This document shows, one piece after another, positions 24,431 through 32,237 of a stretch of DNA of 45,817 nt (the stretch's first letter is position 1; every line of letters begins with the position of its first letter). The position numbers and the translations under genes were made by a program. Source of the stretch: Comamonadaceae bacterium (GTDB lineage: Bacteria; Pseudomonadota; Gammaproteobacteria; Burkholderiales; Burkholderiaceae_C); NCBI GenBank assembly GCA_947450765.1, contig CANFXC010000016.1, forward strand, positions 1-45,817, given 5' to 3'. Below the pieces are notes generated by a model. The model was not told where the DNA came from and ran no database searches. It saw nothing but the letters and a program-made list of their open reading frames with translations.

Positions 24431-25246
24431 ATGCCCTGCGCCCCGCGTTGGACCGCCGCTCTGTTGAGCGCTGCCTTGCTGTTACCCGGCATCGCTTTGG
24501 CGCAGCGCGAAGGCGTTGACGTCGGCGGCAACTCCGGTTTTGCCCGACTCGTGCCGGCCGACGACATCGAAGCCTCGGCGGGCAAGCAGTACAGCGAAAT
24601 TTTGATGCAAGCGGCCAGCCAGAAAGCCTTGGGCTCAGCCGACAACGCGCAAGTGATTCGCCTGCGCCGCATCGCCCAGCGCCTGATTCCATTCACCAAC
24701 GAGTGGAACCCGCGCGCCAAGACCTGGAAGTGGGAGGTCAACCTGATCGGCAGCAAGCAGATCAATGCGTTTTGCATGCCGGGCGGCAAGATTGCTTTTT
24801 ACACCGGCATTCTGGAGCAGCTGCAACTCACTGACGACGAGGTGGCGCAGATCATGGGCCATGAAATTGCCCACGCTCTGCGTGAGCACGCGCGCGCCCG
24901 CATGGGCAAGAGCGCTGCCACCAACATGGGCGCGGGCTTGTTGTCGCAGTTGCTCGGGCTGGGTGACGTGGGCCGCACGGTGGCCAATTACGGCGTGCAA
25001 TTGCTGAACATGACTTTCAGCCGGTCGGACGAGTCAGAGGCTGACTTGGTGGGGCTGGAGCTGGCGGCGCGTGCCGGCTACGACCCGCGTGCTGGCATCA
25101 CGCTGTGGCAAAAGATGGCAGCCAGCAGCCAAGGCGCACCACCGCAATGGCTCAGCACGCACCCCGCGGGCAACACGCGCATTGCCGACATTGAACGCAA
25201 TTTGCCGCGTGTGTTGCCGATCTACGAGCGCGCCCGCAAAGACTGA
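24431..25246 (+). CDS. M48 family periplasmic metalloprotease
   Basis: A 271-residue secreted zinc protease. The N-terminal signal peptide LLSAALLLPGIALAQ is followed by a mature domain. The zinc motif HEIAH is at 144-148 in IMGHEIAHALREHARA, and the third ligand is E203 in SRSDESEADLVGLELAARAGYDP. NAFCMPGGKIAFYTGIL is the conserved strand before the active helix. It resembles LoiP/YcaL-type proteases, which clear damaged or unassembled outer-membrane proteins; the TPR domain of BepA is missing. A CAGGAG ribosome site precedes the start. It is divergent from the ampG-like gene, and an envelope role would suit both neighbours. Confidence 0.92.
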   Translation: MPCAPRWTAALLSAALLLPGIALAQREGVDVGGNSGFARLVPADDIEASAGKQYSEILMQAASQKALGSADNAQVIRLRRIAQRLIPFTNEWNPRAKTWKWEVNLIGSKQINAFCMPGGKIAFYTGILEQLQLTDDEVAQIMGHEIAHALREHARARMGKSAATNMGAGLLSQLLGLGDVGRTVANYGVQLLNMTFSRSDESEADLVGLELAARAGYDPRAGITLWQKMAASSQGAPPQWLSTHPAGNTRIADIERNLPRVLPIYERARKD

Positions 25247-25253
25247 AAAAAAT

Positions 25254-25332
25254 CCGTCATCGCGAGCGTCGCGCGGCGATCCATCGTTGAGGCGAGCGGA
25301 GATGGACTGCCGCGCTTCGCTCGCCATGACGG
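25254..25332. repeat. Dispersed palindromic repeat, copy 1
   Basis: Arms 25254-25285 and 25301-25332 (32 bases each, 27 of 32 complementary) flank a 15-base centre. The outer ends read CCGTCATCGCGAGCG and CGCTCGCCATGACGG. The related copy at 45088-45163 shares the CGTCA...GCGAGCG...GCGCGGC core. A partial echo of the right end (GCCATGACGGC) follows at about 25346-25356. Such mobile-looking palindromes lie between genes; they may act as terminators or mRNA stabilisers for the convergent genes here. Confidence 0.75.
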
Positions 25333-25357
25333 GTGGATGCCCGCGCCATGACGGCGC

Positions 25358-26017
25358 TCATGCGCTGTGGGTGATGATTCTGACCACATCGTCGGTGGCG
25401 ATTTTCAATGCTGACACATCCATCAACACCAGCCGAATGAGTTTTTGACCGCTCTGCGGATCGACAAAGGCGCGAGCCTGTGCATTCACATACATCGGCA
25501 TCAACATCGACTTGCTGCGCAGTGACGGCAAGGCCTCGGCGAAAACCTCATCCTTGCTGAATTCGGCGGTGGTCAAAAAGGCGTCCAGCCTTGGCAGGGC
25601 CTGCGGGTCAAAAAACTCGCGCAGCGGCCTGCCAGCCAGCAACTTGCGTTCTTGGCCCAGCATTCTGGCGGCCCGCAAGTTGAGCTCAACGATGTTGCCC
25701 TTGGTGTCGAGTGTGAAGTAGCCGACGGGCGCAAAGTCGTAAAGGTCGAGGTATTTGGCGCGCAAGGCGTTGACTTCGGTCAGCGTGTGCGTCAGCTCTT
25801 CATTTTGAATTTCAAGCTCAATTTGATGCACCTGCAACTCATGGACGAGCCGGCGCGGATCGACTTCGTCGGGCGGTACGCCCCACCTGTTTTTGTGCAA
25901 CAAACGTTGTTGCGCTTCAAGGCGAAGTTGTGCGTCCGGGTTCAAATAATTGATCAATTGAAACTTCCCATACGTGTAGTTTTGAGCAGACCCCTGTCCG
26001 TCTGGTTGTGCACTCAC
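25358..26017 (-). CDS. PAS domain protein without output domain
   Basis: A 219-residue protein. A coiled, Glu/Gln-rich linker (VHELQVHQIELEIQNEELTH, about residues 58-78) precedes a PAS domain with YDFAPVGYFTLDTKGNIVELNLRAARMLG near 93-121 and ends in RLVLMDVSALK. The first part, QLRLEAQQRLL, is typical of regulators in CheB/CheR/PAS sensory hybrids. No kinase, cyclase, HTH or methyl-accepting domain follows. The start is a GTG at 26017 after a G-rich stretch; no closer ATG keeps the linker. It is divergent from the CheB-CheR-PAS fusion, which suggests a shared signalling pathway. The ligand is unknown. Confidence 0.8.
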   Translation of the reverse strand: MSAQPDGQGSAQNYTYGKFQLINYLNPDAQLRLEAQQRLLHKNRWGVPPDEVDPRRLVHELQVHQIELEIQNEELTHTLTEVNALRAKYLDLYDFAPVGYFTLDTKGNIVELNLRAARMLGQERKLLAGRPLREFFDPQALPRLDAFLTTAEFSKDEVFAEALPSLRSKSMLMPMYVNAQARAFVDPQSGQKLIRLVLMDVSALKIATDDVVRIITHSA

Positions 26018-26225
26018 CCCACCCCCAACACCACCAAATTCATAAAGCTTCAGGCGAGTTTATAAAGCCGAAAAGACTCATTGGCAATGGTTTTTAAATT
26101 AATTTAACGAATTGTTACTTTGAAATGTTTTTAATTATTTTTTAGTCTTTTTCTCACTTGTGAAATTCCAGGCCGGCCATTACGTTAACTGTCCGCCTGC
26201 CGAAGTCCTCCATTTTTCTTTCAAC

Positions 26226-28865
26226 ATGAACCACAAGACCTTGCCTGTCACCCCGTTGACCGAAGCCCTCGGCTTGGCCCCTGCGGAGGTGCCGTTTCCG
26301 ACCGCCGGAGCGGTAGACGTTGGCGCAAGCCCTGCTCCTTTGGTCGGGCTCAAAACGCCCATCGTCGGCATTGGCGCATCCGCCGGCGGTCTTGAGGCGC
26401 TTGAGCAGTTTTTCACGCATGTACCGCTGCACAGCGGCTTGGCTTTCGTGGTGGTGCAGCACTTGGACCCCGAGAAGGAAAGCCTGTTGCCCGAACTGCT
26501 GCAACATTACAGCCAGATACCGGTTGTGCAGGTGCGTGACATCACACCGGTCGAGGCCAACCATGTGTACGTGGCGCCGCCTGGCTTCGAAGTCACGTTG
26601 CTGCACGGGGTGCTGCATTTGCTGAAACCGGTGGCACCGCGTGGTTTGCAGTTGCCGATTGATTTCTTTTTGCGCGCGCTGGCCATGGACCAGCAAGCCA
26701 ATGCGGCGGGTGTGATTTTGTCGGGCATGGGGTCAGACGGCACTTTGGGGCTGCGCGCACTGAAAGAAAAAGCCGGTGGCGTGTTTGTGCAAACACCCGC
26801 GTCCGCCTCCTTCGATGCGATGCCGCGCAACGCCGTTGACTCAGGCTTGGCCGACATGGTGGCGCCAGCCGATCAGTTGCCCGAAAAAATCATCGCGTAT
26901 TTCGCCCATCCCTTGGTGGCGGGGCCGTTGGACGAGCGCACAGCCGAACGGCTACACGGGGCGCTGGAAAAAATCCTGATCCTGGTGCGGGCCCAGACCG
27001 GACACGACTTTTCCGAGTACAAAAAAAGCACCGTCTACCGCAGGATTCAACGGCGCATGGCGATTCATCAGATGGAGGCCGTTGACGATTACGTTCAATA
27101 CATCCGCGAGAACCCGATCGAGGCGGATCTGTTGTTCAAAGAACTGCTGATTGGCGTGACGTGTTTTTTCCGCGACCCCGAGGTGTGGCAACACGTCAAA
27201 CAAGATGTGTTGCCGGCGCTGTTGGGCGCCAACCCGCTCGGCGGTGTGTTGCGCGCGTGGGTGCCGGCTTGCTCCACGGGCGAAGAGGCCTACACGCTGG
27301 CAATTTTGTTTGCCGAAGCGCTGGAAGAACTCAAGCCGGCGGCGCAATTCTCGATGCAAATTTTTGCGACCGACATGGACAAAGACGCCATTGAGAAAGG
27401 TCGCACCGGGTTTTATGCGGACAACATCGTCAGCGATGTGTCGCCGGCGCGGTTGGAGCGTTTTTTCACCAAGGTGCCGGGCGGTTACCGGGTCGGCAAA
27501 GACATTCGCAACATGATTATTTTTGCCCCGCAAAGCATCGCCAGCGATCCGCCGTTTGCCAAGCTGCATCTGCTGAGCTGCCGCAACCTGCTGATTTACC
27601 TGGAAGCTGATTTACAGCAAAAGTTGGTGCAGCTGTTTCACAGCAGTCTTAACCCGGGTGGTTACCTGGTGTTGGGCACGGCAGAGGGCATTGGCGGGGC
27701 CGTCAACCTGTTCAGTCCGGTGGGCGCCAAGATGCGTATTTACCGCCGGCTCGGCAGTGCCGTTCGGCCGGCCATGCAGAGCTTTTCGTTGCGGGCCAAC
27801 GAGGCGAAAACGGCGGTGCAAGCGTTGATGGCGCGTGACGAGCGCGCCACCAGTGAGTCGCCCAGTTTGCAGGTCTTGGCAGACCAGTTGTTGCTGAAAA
27901 AATTCGCGCCATCGGCAGTGCTGGTGACGGCCCAGGGCGACATCGTTTACTTCAGCGGCAAGACGGCAAAATACCTCGAACCGCCGGCGGGCAAAGCCAA
28001 CCTGAACCTGTTTGCCATGTTGCGCCCCAGCTTGCGCGAACCGCTGTCGGATGTTTTTTATCGCAGCGTCCGGCAAAAAGTGGCTGCCACGTTGGACGCG
28101 GTTGCTTTGGGCGAGGACGGCACCGGGCCTGCCGTGCGCATCAGCGTTGAGCCGCTGGAAGAACCCAAGGTCTTCAATGGCATGTTGATGGTGGTTTTTT
28201 CAGACATTGTGTCCGTGCCTTTGAGTGCCGGCAAGGCCTCGCCGGATGCGGCTGACCAAGATGCCCACGTCGTCGAGCTGATGCTGGAACTGGCGCGTGC
28301 ACGCGAAGAGTATCAGGCCACCCGTGAAGAAATGCAGACCTCGCAGGAAGAGCTCAAGTCGGCCAACGAAGAGTTGCAGTCGGCCAATGAAGAGCTGACC
28401 ACCTCGCGTGAAGAAATGCAGTCGATGAATGAAGAGCTGCAAACCATCAACTCCGAGTTGCAGACACGGGTGGATGCCTTGGCGCGGGCCAGCGACGACA
28501 TGGAAAACCTGCTCAACAGCACCGACATCGCCACTTTGTTCTTAGACCGGCTGTTGCATGTGCGGCGCTACACGACCCGCACCACCCACATCATCAAGCT
28601 GATCCCGAGTGACATTGGGCGCCCGATTTCAGACCTGAAAACCGATTTGAAAATCAACCTGTCGAGCGACGCGGCCGACGTGCTGCGCACCTTGATGTTC
28701 AGGGAACAAGATGTCGAGGCGTCAGACCAGCGCTGGTTCAGCGTGCGCATCATGCCGTACCGCACACAAGACAACCGTATCGACGGGGTGGTGATCACTT
28801 TCACCGACATCACCGCGGCCAAGCAAGTTGAGGCGAGCTTGCGCGGCAAGGCGACACATGGCTGA
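26226..28865 (+). CDS. CheB-CheR-PAS fusion protein
   Basis: An 879-residue hybrid. The CheB methylesterase domain spans about 43-225, with S52 in GIGASAGGLEALEQF, H79 in VVVQHLDPEKESLLPELL and D171 in GMGSDGTLGLRALK. The CheR methyltransferase spans about 245-490: YKKSTVYRRIQRRMAIHQM, LLIGVTCFFRDPEVW, then VPACSTGEEAYTLA for S-adenosylmethionine binding and LLSCRNLLIYL. A PAS-like region follows, then a long coiled coil (about 695-765, repeating SANEELQ/TSREEMQ) and a final PAS domain ending TDITAAKQVEASLRGKATHG. No histidine kinase follows, unlike longer homologues. An earlier GTG at 26160 is possible; ATG 26226 is the first good start. No mcp or cheA is nearby. Confidence 0.9.
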   Translation: MNHKTLPVTPLTEALGLAPAEVPFPTAGAVDVGASPAPLVGLKTPIVGIGASAGGLEALEQFFTHVPLHSGLAFVVVQHLDPEKESLLPELLQHYSQIPVVQVRDITPVEANHVYVAPPGFEVTLLHGVLHLLKPVAPRGLQLPIDFFLRALAMDQQANAAGVILSGMGSDGTLGLRALKEKAGGVFVQTPASASFDAMPRNAVDSGLADMVAPADQLPEKIIAYFAHPLVAGPLDERTAERLHGALEKILILVRAQTGHDFSEYKKSTVYRRIQRRMAIHQMEAVDDYVQYIRENPIEADLLFKELLIGVTCFFRDPEVWQHVKQDVLPALLGANPLGGVLRAWVPACSTGEEAYTLAILFAEALEELKPAAQFSMQIFATDMDKDAIEKGRTGFYADNIVSDVSPARLERFFTKVPGGYRVGKDIRNMIIFAPQSIASDPPFAKLHLLSCRNLLIYLEADLQQKLVQLFHSSLNPGGYLVLGTAEGIGGAVNLFSPVGAKMRIYRRLGSAVRPAMQSFSLRANEAKTAVQALMARDERATSESPSLQVLADQLLLKKFAPSAVLVTAQGDIVYFSGKTAKYLEPPAGKANLNLFAMLRPSLREPLSDVFYRSVRQKVAATLDAVALGEDGTGPAVRISVEPLEEPKVFNGMLMVVFSDIVSVPLSAGKASPDAADQDAHVVELMLELARAREEYQATREEMQTSQEELKSANEELQSANEELTTSREEMQSMNEELQTINSELQTRVDALARASDDMENLLNSTDIATLFLDRLLHVRRYTTRTTHIIKLIPSDIGRPISDLKTDLKINLSSDAADVLRTLMFREQDVEASDQRWFSVRIMPYRTQDNRIDGVVITFTDITAAKQVEASLRGKATHG

Positions 28866-28961
28866 GCAGAGTCCTACAGGCGATTCAACGCTGACTGACG
28901 AGGGCAGCGCAGGACCTTCACTATGCTGGCTTGATCGACCACTCGACACGATGGACAGTGC

Positions 28962-29183
28962 ATGACAGATCAGTTGGATAAAAACCAGAAACGCCCAGCT
29001 CAGAAGCGCAGCTCCCGCAGTGCTTCGGCTCCAGCGCCGCGCTTGGTTGCCGCACCAGACGTCAGCCCCGCCCATGCAACGTTGTGCTGGCCATTCCCGC
29101 CGGGGAGCCAGAACGACACCGACAAAGCCGTCAAGCTCAAACCCTATGTGCCGCCCAAGCGTCGCACGCTGAATCAATACTGA
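28962..29183 (+). CDS. Small basic proline-rich hypothetical protein
   Basis: A 73-residue open frame from ATG 28962. The first half is low-complexity and basic (KNQKRPAQKRSSRSASAPAP). The second half has CWPFPPGSQNDTDKAV and KPYVPPKRRTLNQY. No domain is recognised. The segment from residue 37 on looks more ordered and could be a conserved core. No strong ribosome site is seen. It faces the next small gene, with only 17 bp between stops. It could be a real small gene or chance; codon use is similar to the neighbours. Confidence 0.45.
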   Translation: MTDQLDKNQKRPAQKRSSRSASAPAPRLVAAPDVSPAHATLCWPFPPGSQNDTDKAVKLKPYVPPKRRTLNQY

Positions 29184-29200
29184 GTTCTGAATCAGGACAG

Positions 29201-29503
29201 TCAGGCGGCGCTGGTTTCCCTGCGCAGCTTGGCTTTGGGCGTCCATGGACCCGGCGCCGGCACCAATGGGGTGCGTTTCTCGGCGGTGCGCGGACCCCGT
29301 TTGGTGTCATCACCAGCCAACTTGAGCCAGTTCAACATGCCGGCGCGTGCGGCTTTCTCAAACGAGTCGTAAGGCTCTTCGGCCATGGCAAAACGGCTAC
29401 CAAATTCAGCGTGTTCACCTTGACTTTCAAGCAACGCCCAGTGGAAGAGGCCGGGGCTGGGCTCGTTCACAGTGAGAGCGATGGGGCGCAATTGGTTAGC
29501 CAT
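29201..29503 (-). CDS. Small hypothetical protein
   Basis: A 100-residue protein starting MANQLRPIALTVNEPSPGLF, followed by HWALLESQGEH and AMAEEPYDSFEKAARAGMLNWLKL. The C-terminal third is basic and proline-rich (RTPLVPAPGPWTPKAKLRR). The ATG at 29503 has a good AAAGGA site 7 bases upstream, which fixes this start over an upstream one at 29590. The compact alpha/beta N-terminal part resembles small unannotated Comamonadaceae proteins, but no function is known. Confidence 0.65.
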   Translation of the reverse strand: MANQLRPIALTVNEPSPGLFHWALLESQGEHAEFGSRFAMAEEPYDSFEKAARAGMLNWLKLAGDDTKRGPRTAEKRTPLVPAPGPWTPKAKLRRETSAA

Positions 29504-29883
29504 ATAGTTCCTTTGCAGAGTAAGGTGACAAGCTTGAATGGGGTGCAACAAAAGCGTTGTAGGCGGAAACCGCAGTGCGCAGTAGGACACGTTGTATAAG
29601 TACTTAAAAACGTTTAAAACTATTGTGAAAATAATAAAACATTTGCAATTAATTCGTGGTTTGTGCGGCGTATTGGACTACACGGCGTGAGGCGGTCAAA
29701 GCCCTATGGCAGAGCTATCCGACTACAGACGCTGAAAACGCTGCGTGTCACGATGAATTAACGGTGAAAAACGCAGCCGAGCTCAGATCAACAGGTTTGA
29801 ATCAGCGCGTTTTGCCATCGGCAAGCCAACCCGGGCACATCCGTCATGGGCACTTCAAGCAACCCATTTCCTCAGGACACCCT
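29504..29883. other. Intergenic region between divergent small genes
   Basis: This is 380 bases without a convincing gene. The left part (about 29590-29665) is strongly AT-rich, with a palindromic AAGTACTT and runs such as AAAATAATAAAA, and probably holds promoters for both directions. The right part is of normal composition and contains an inverted repeat, GCTGCGT (29740-29746) with ACGCAGC (29771-29777), which could fold in the leader of the BON lipoprotein message. No small RNA with a terminator could be defined. Confidence 0.5.
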
Positions 29884-30195
29884 ATGAAGCATTTCACACG
29901 CATTTCTGTTCTTGTGGCCGCCAGCGCTCTGTTGGTGCTAGCCGGTTGTGCCACCGGTGGACAGCAAGAGACCGCCGGCCAATACATCGATGACACAACA
30001 GTCACCGCGCGCGTCAAGACTGCGATCTATCAAGACCCGATGCTTAAAAGCGCAGAGATCAATGTCGAGACCTTCAAGGGTCGCGTTCAGCTCAGCGGCT
30101 TTGTCAGCACGCGCCCTAGCATTGACCGCGCCGGTGTTGTGGCCAAAGGCGTCAATGGCGTCAAAGACGTCACCAACGATTTGAAACTCAAATGA
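29884..30195 (+). CDS. BON domain lipoprotein
   Basis: A 103-residue lipoprotein. The signal peptide ends in a lipobox, LVLAGC, with the lipidated Cys at residue 22. One BON domain follows: YIDDTTVTARVKTAIYQDP, then INVETFKGRVQLSGFVSTR and VKDVTNDLKLK. BON domains occur in OsmY-like and outer-membrane or secretin-associated proteins and are thought to bind phospholipid. With a single BON domain it is shorter than OsmY (two). An AT-rich upstream region and the family suggest stress or osmotic induction. The TGA overlaps the ATG of a 27-codon glycine-zipper ORF. Confidence 0.9.
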   Translation: MKHFTRISVLVAASALLVLAGCATGGQQETAGQYIDDTTVTARVKTAIYQDPMLKSAEINVETFKGRVQLSGFVSTRPSIDRAGVVAKGVNGVKDVTNDLKLK

Positions 30196-30275
30196 GCGCC
30201 GCGGGTGCCGGTATCGGTGCCTTGGGTGGCGCTGCCATCGGCGGCATCATTGGCAACGAAGCGGCGAAGAAATAA
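30192..30275 (+). CDS. 27-residue glycine-zipper peptide ORF
   Basis: An ATGA overlap with the BON lipoprotein stop opens a frame of 27 codons ending TAA at 30275. The peptide has a GAGIGALGGAAIGGIIGNEA core, a classic GxxxG glycine zipper like the membrane-spanning repeat of glycine-zipper 2TM and OsmB-type proteins, and ends AAKK. A terminator follows 29 bases later. It may be a translationally coupled membrane micropeptide, or the surviving tail of a larger glycine-zipper gene fused or deleted here. No independent ribosome site is visible. Confidence 0.5.
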   Translation: MSAAGAGIGALGGAAIGGIIGNEAAKK

Positions 30276-30304
30276 GCCAGTCTTACAGCCAGTAGAGACG
30301 ATCA

Positions 30305-30342
30305 AAAACCCTGACCGGGCGTGAGCCTTGTCAGGGTTTTTT
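30305..30342 (+). terminator. Rho-independent terminator after BON lipoprotein unit
   Basis: AAAACCCTGAC (30305-30315) pairs perfectly with GTCAGGGTTTT (30330-30340), followed by two more T. The 14-base loop can add a short GGC/GCC pairing. The A/T-flanked stem suits termination in either direction, but all nearby genes run forward. Confidence 0.85.
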
Positions 30343-30391
30343 CGTGGGCGATGAACGCACCAGATCAACGTGGCACAGCACTTGCAATTGA

Positions 30392-30405
30392 ACTTGTACA
30401 CAAGT
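30392..30405. promoter_or_regulatory. Palindrome before allophanate hydrolase, candidate GntR operator
   Basis: ACTTGT and ACAAGT flank a central AC, 28 bp before the atzF ATG. The core CTTGT-AC-ACAAG resembles the short palindromes recognised by FCD-type GntR regulators. The best candidate binder is the GntR gene at 44364, the only regulator in the cluster. An extra ACTTG occurs at 30380-30384, just upstream. Binding is inference. Confidence 0.45.
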
Positions 30406-30433
30406 ATGGATGCCTCAAGTTGGTGCAACGCTC

Positions 30434-32194
30434 ATGAACATTGAATTGACATTGGATTTCACCGTTAACGCAGAGCCTGCGACGCAGGTCGTCGCAGACC
30501 CGGACTGCGCCTGGGTGAGCCGTCTGGCCGTGCCATGGGTGACGACTGAGCAGACCTCGGCCAGCGTGCACCAGCCTTTGGCGGGGCTGCGGTTTGCCGT
30601 CAAAGACAACATGGATGTTGCTGGCAGCGCTACCACTGCCGCTTGTCCGGCTTTTTCTTTTGAGGCCGCGGCCAACGCGCAAGTGGTGCAGCAATTGCTC
30701 AATGCCGGTGCGGCGTTGACCGGCAAGACCAATCTGGATCAATTCGCTTGCGGCCTGAATGGCACACGCTCACCTTTTGGGGCGGTGCCGAATGCCTTTA
30801 ACCCGGCCTATGTGTCGGGCGGTTCAAGCTCTGGTTCGGCCTACGTGGTGGCCAGTGGCCAGGTTGACTTCTCATTGGGAACAGACACCGCTGGCTCGGG
30901 CCGCGTGCCGGCCGGACTCAACAACATCGTGGGGCTCAAGCCATCGCGCGGACTCATCAGCACGCGGGGTGTGTTGCCTGCCGCGCAAAGCGTGGACTGT
31001 GTGTCTATCTTTGCGTGCACCGTGGCCACGGCCGTGCAAGTGCTTGAAAGCGCCATCGGGTATGACCCGCTCGACGCCTATTCACGGCAACTCACCTTGG
31101 CCAACACGGCCTTTCCCGCCAGCTTCACATTCGGCGTGCCCGACCAGCTTGAATTCTTTGGCGACACGCTGGCCGAAGCCGCTTTCAGTGAAGCGGTGCG
31201 CCGCCTAGAAGGAATGGGCGGTACAGCGCGGCGACTTGACTTTGCGCCCTTCAAGCAGGCGGCGCAACTGCTCTACGGCAGCGCGCTGGTGGCTGAACGT
31301 TACGCCGCCATCAGGCCGTTTTTTGATGCGCATGAGGACCAGGTGATCGAGCCAGTGCGCAGCATCATCGCGCAAGGTCGGCAGTACAGTGCGGCCGACT
31401 TGTTCGATGCACAAACCCAACTCAAACTGCTCGGGCAGCAGGCCGACGCGCTGTGGCTGGGCATCGACTTGCTGTTGGTGCCCACCGCACCCACGCACTA
31501 CAGCGTGGCGTCCATGTTGCAAATTCCGGTGGAGCTGAACCGTCGCTTGGGCGAGTACACCAACTTTGTGAATTTACTGGACTACGCAGCGCTGTCTGTT
31601 CCGAGCGCTATGCGCTCAGATGGCTTGCCATTCGGTATCACTTTGATAGGCCGCTGCGGCAGTGACTGGCAACTCGCTGAACTCGGTCAGCGTTACCACC
31701 ACAGCACCGGTTTGTCGCAGGGTGCGACCGGTGCACCGTTGCCAGCGCCGCAGCCGATCAAAGGCTTGTCAGTGAAGGCCAGCACCGAAGGCAGCGTGCG
31801 CGTGGCTGTCGTCGGCGCACATTTGTCGGGCATGCCGTTCAACAGTCAGCTCATTGAGCGCGGCGCCACCTTGGTGAGCACGGCCAGTACCGCAGCCGAC
31901 TATCGCTTGTATGCCTTGCCGGGAACAACGCCGCCCAAGCCGGGTTTGCTGCGCGTGGCTGCCGGCCAAGGCAGCGCCATTGCGCTGGAAGTCTGGGACA
32001 TGCCGCTGCAGCACTACGGCTCTTTCGTCGCCTTGATTCCTGCGCCATTGGGCATCGGCACCTTGACGCTGGCTGATGGCAGCCGCGTGCAGGGTTTTGT
32101 CTGTGAGCCTGAGGCTTTATATGACGCCGAGGACATCTCTCACTGGGGCGGCTGGCGCGCCTACATGGCTTCTTTGCAAGCGCTTACTGCTTGA
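30434..32194 (+). CDS. atzF: Allophanate hydrolase
   Basis: A 586-residue amidase-signature enzyme that hydrolyses allophanate (or 1,3-dicarboxyurea) to ammonia and CO2. The Ser-cisSer-Lys triad is seen: K57 in RFAVKDNMDVAG, S131 in VSGGSSSGSAYV and S155 in DTAGSGRVPAGL; the serines are 24 apart, as in the family. The insert from about residue 440 on (PLPAPQPIKGLSVKASTEGS and on to GWRAYMASLQAL) is the C-terminal domain specific to AtzF/DUR1 allophanate hydrolases, absent from ordinary amidases. No urea carboxylase gene is adjacent, so allophanate probably comes from biuret or carboxybiuret. It is the first gene of the cluster, behind a palindrome, with no clear ribosome site. Confidence 0.93.
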   Translation: MNIELTLDFTVNAEPATQVVADPDCAWVSRLAVPWVTTEQTSASVHQPLAGLRFAVKDNMDVAGSATTAACPAFSFEAAANAQVVQQLLNAGAALTGKTNLDQFACGLNGTRSPFGAVPNAFNPAYVSGGSSSGSAYVVASGQVDFSLGTDTAGSGRVPAGLNNIVGLKPSRGLISTRGVLPAAQSVDCVSIFACTVATAVQVLESAIGYDPLDAYSRQLTLANTAFPASFTFGVPDQLEFFGDTLAEAAFSEAVRRLEGMGGTARRLDFAPFKQAAQLLYGSALVAERYAAIRPFFDAHEDQVIEPVRSIIAQGRQYSAADLFDAQTQLKLLGQQADALWLGIDLLLVPTAPTHYSVASMLQIPVELNRRLGEYTNFVNLLDYAALSVPSAMRSDGLPFGITLIGRCGSDWQLAELGQRYHHSTGLSQGATGAPLPAPQPIKGLSVKASTEGSVRVAVVGAHLSGMPFNSQLIERGATLVSTASTAADYRLYALPGTTPPKPGLLRVAAGQGSAIALEVWDMPLQHYGSFVALIPAPLGIGTLTLADGSRVQGFVCEPEALYDAEDISHWGGWRAYMASLQALTA

Positions 32195-32237
32195 CCAGTT
32201 TCATCCATCTTTCTTTATTTATCACCAGGACCTTTCC

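Noticed and set aside
23779..24519. Plus-strand frame of about 246 codons opposite the AmpG-like gene
   Set aside because: Low-complexity Gly/Gln/Arg text with no motif; the opposite strand encodes a conserved MFS protein.
26043..26076. TAAAG...GCCGAAAA pattern resembling a flagellar sigma-28 promoter before the CheB-CheR gene
   Set aside because: The spacing between the two boxes does not fit the sigma-28 consensus, and the -10 part is incomplete.
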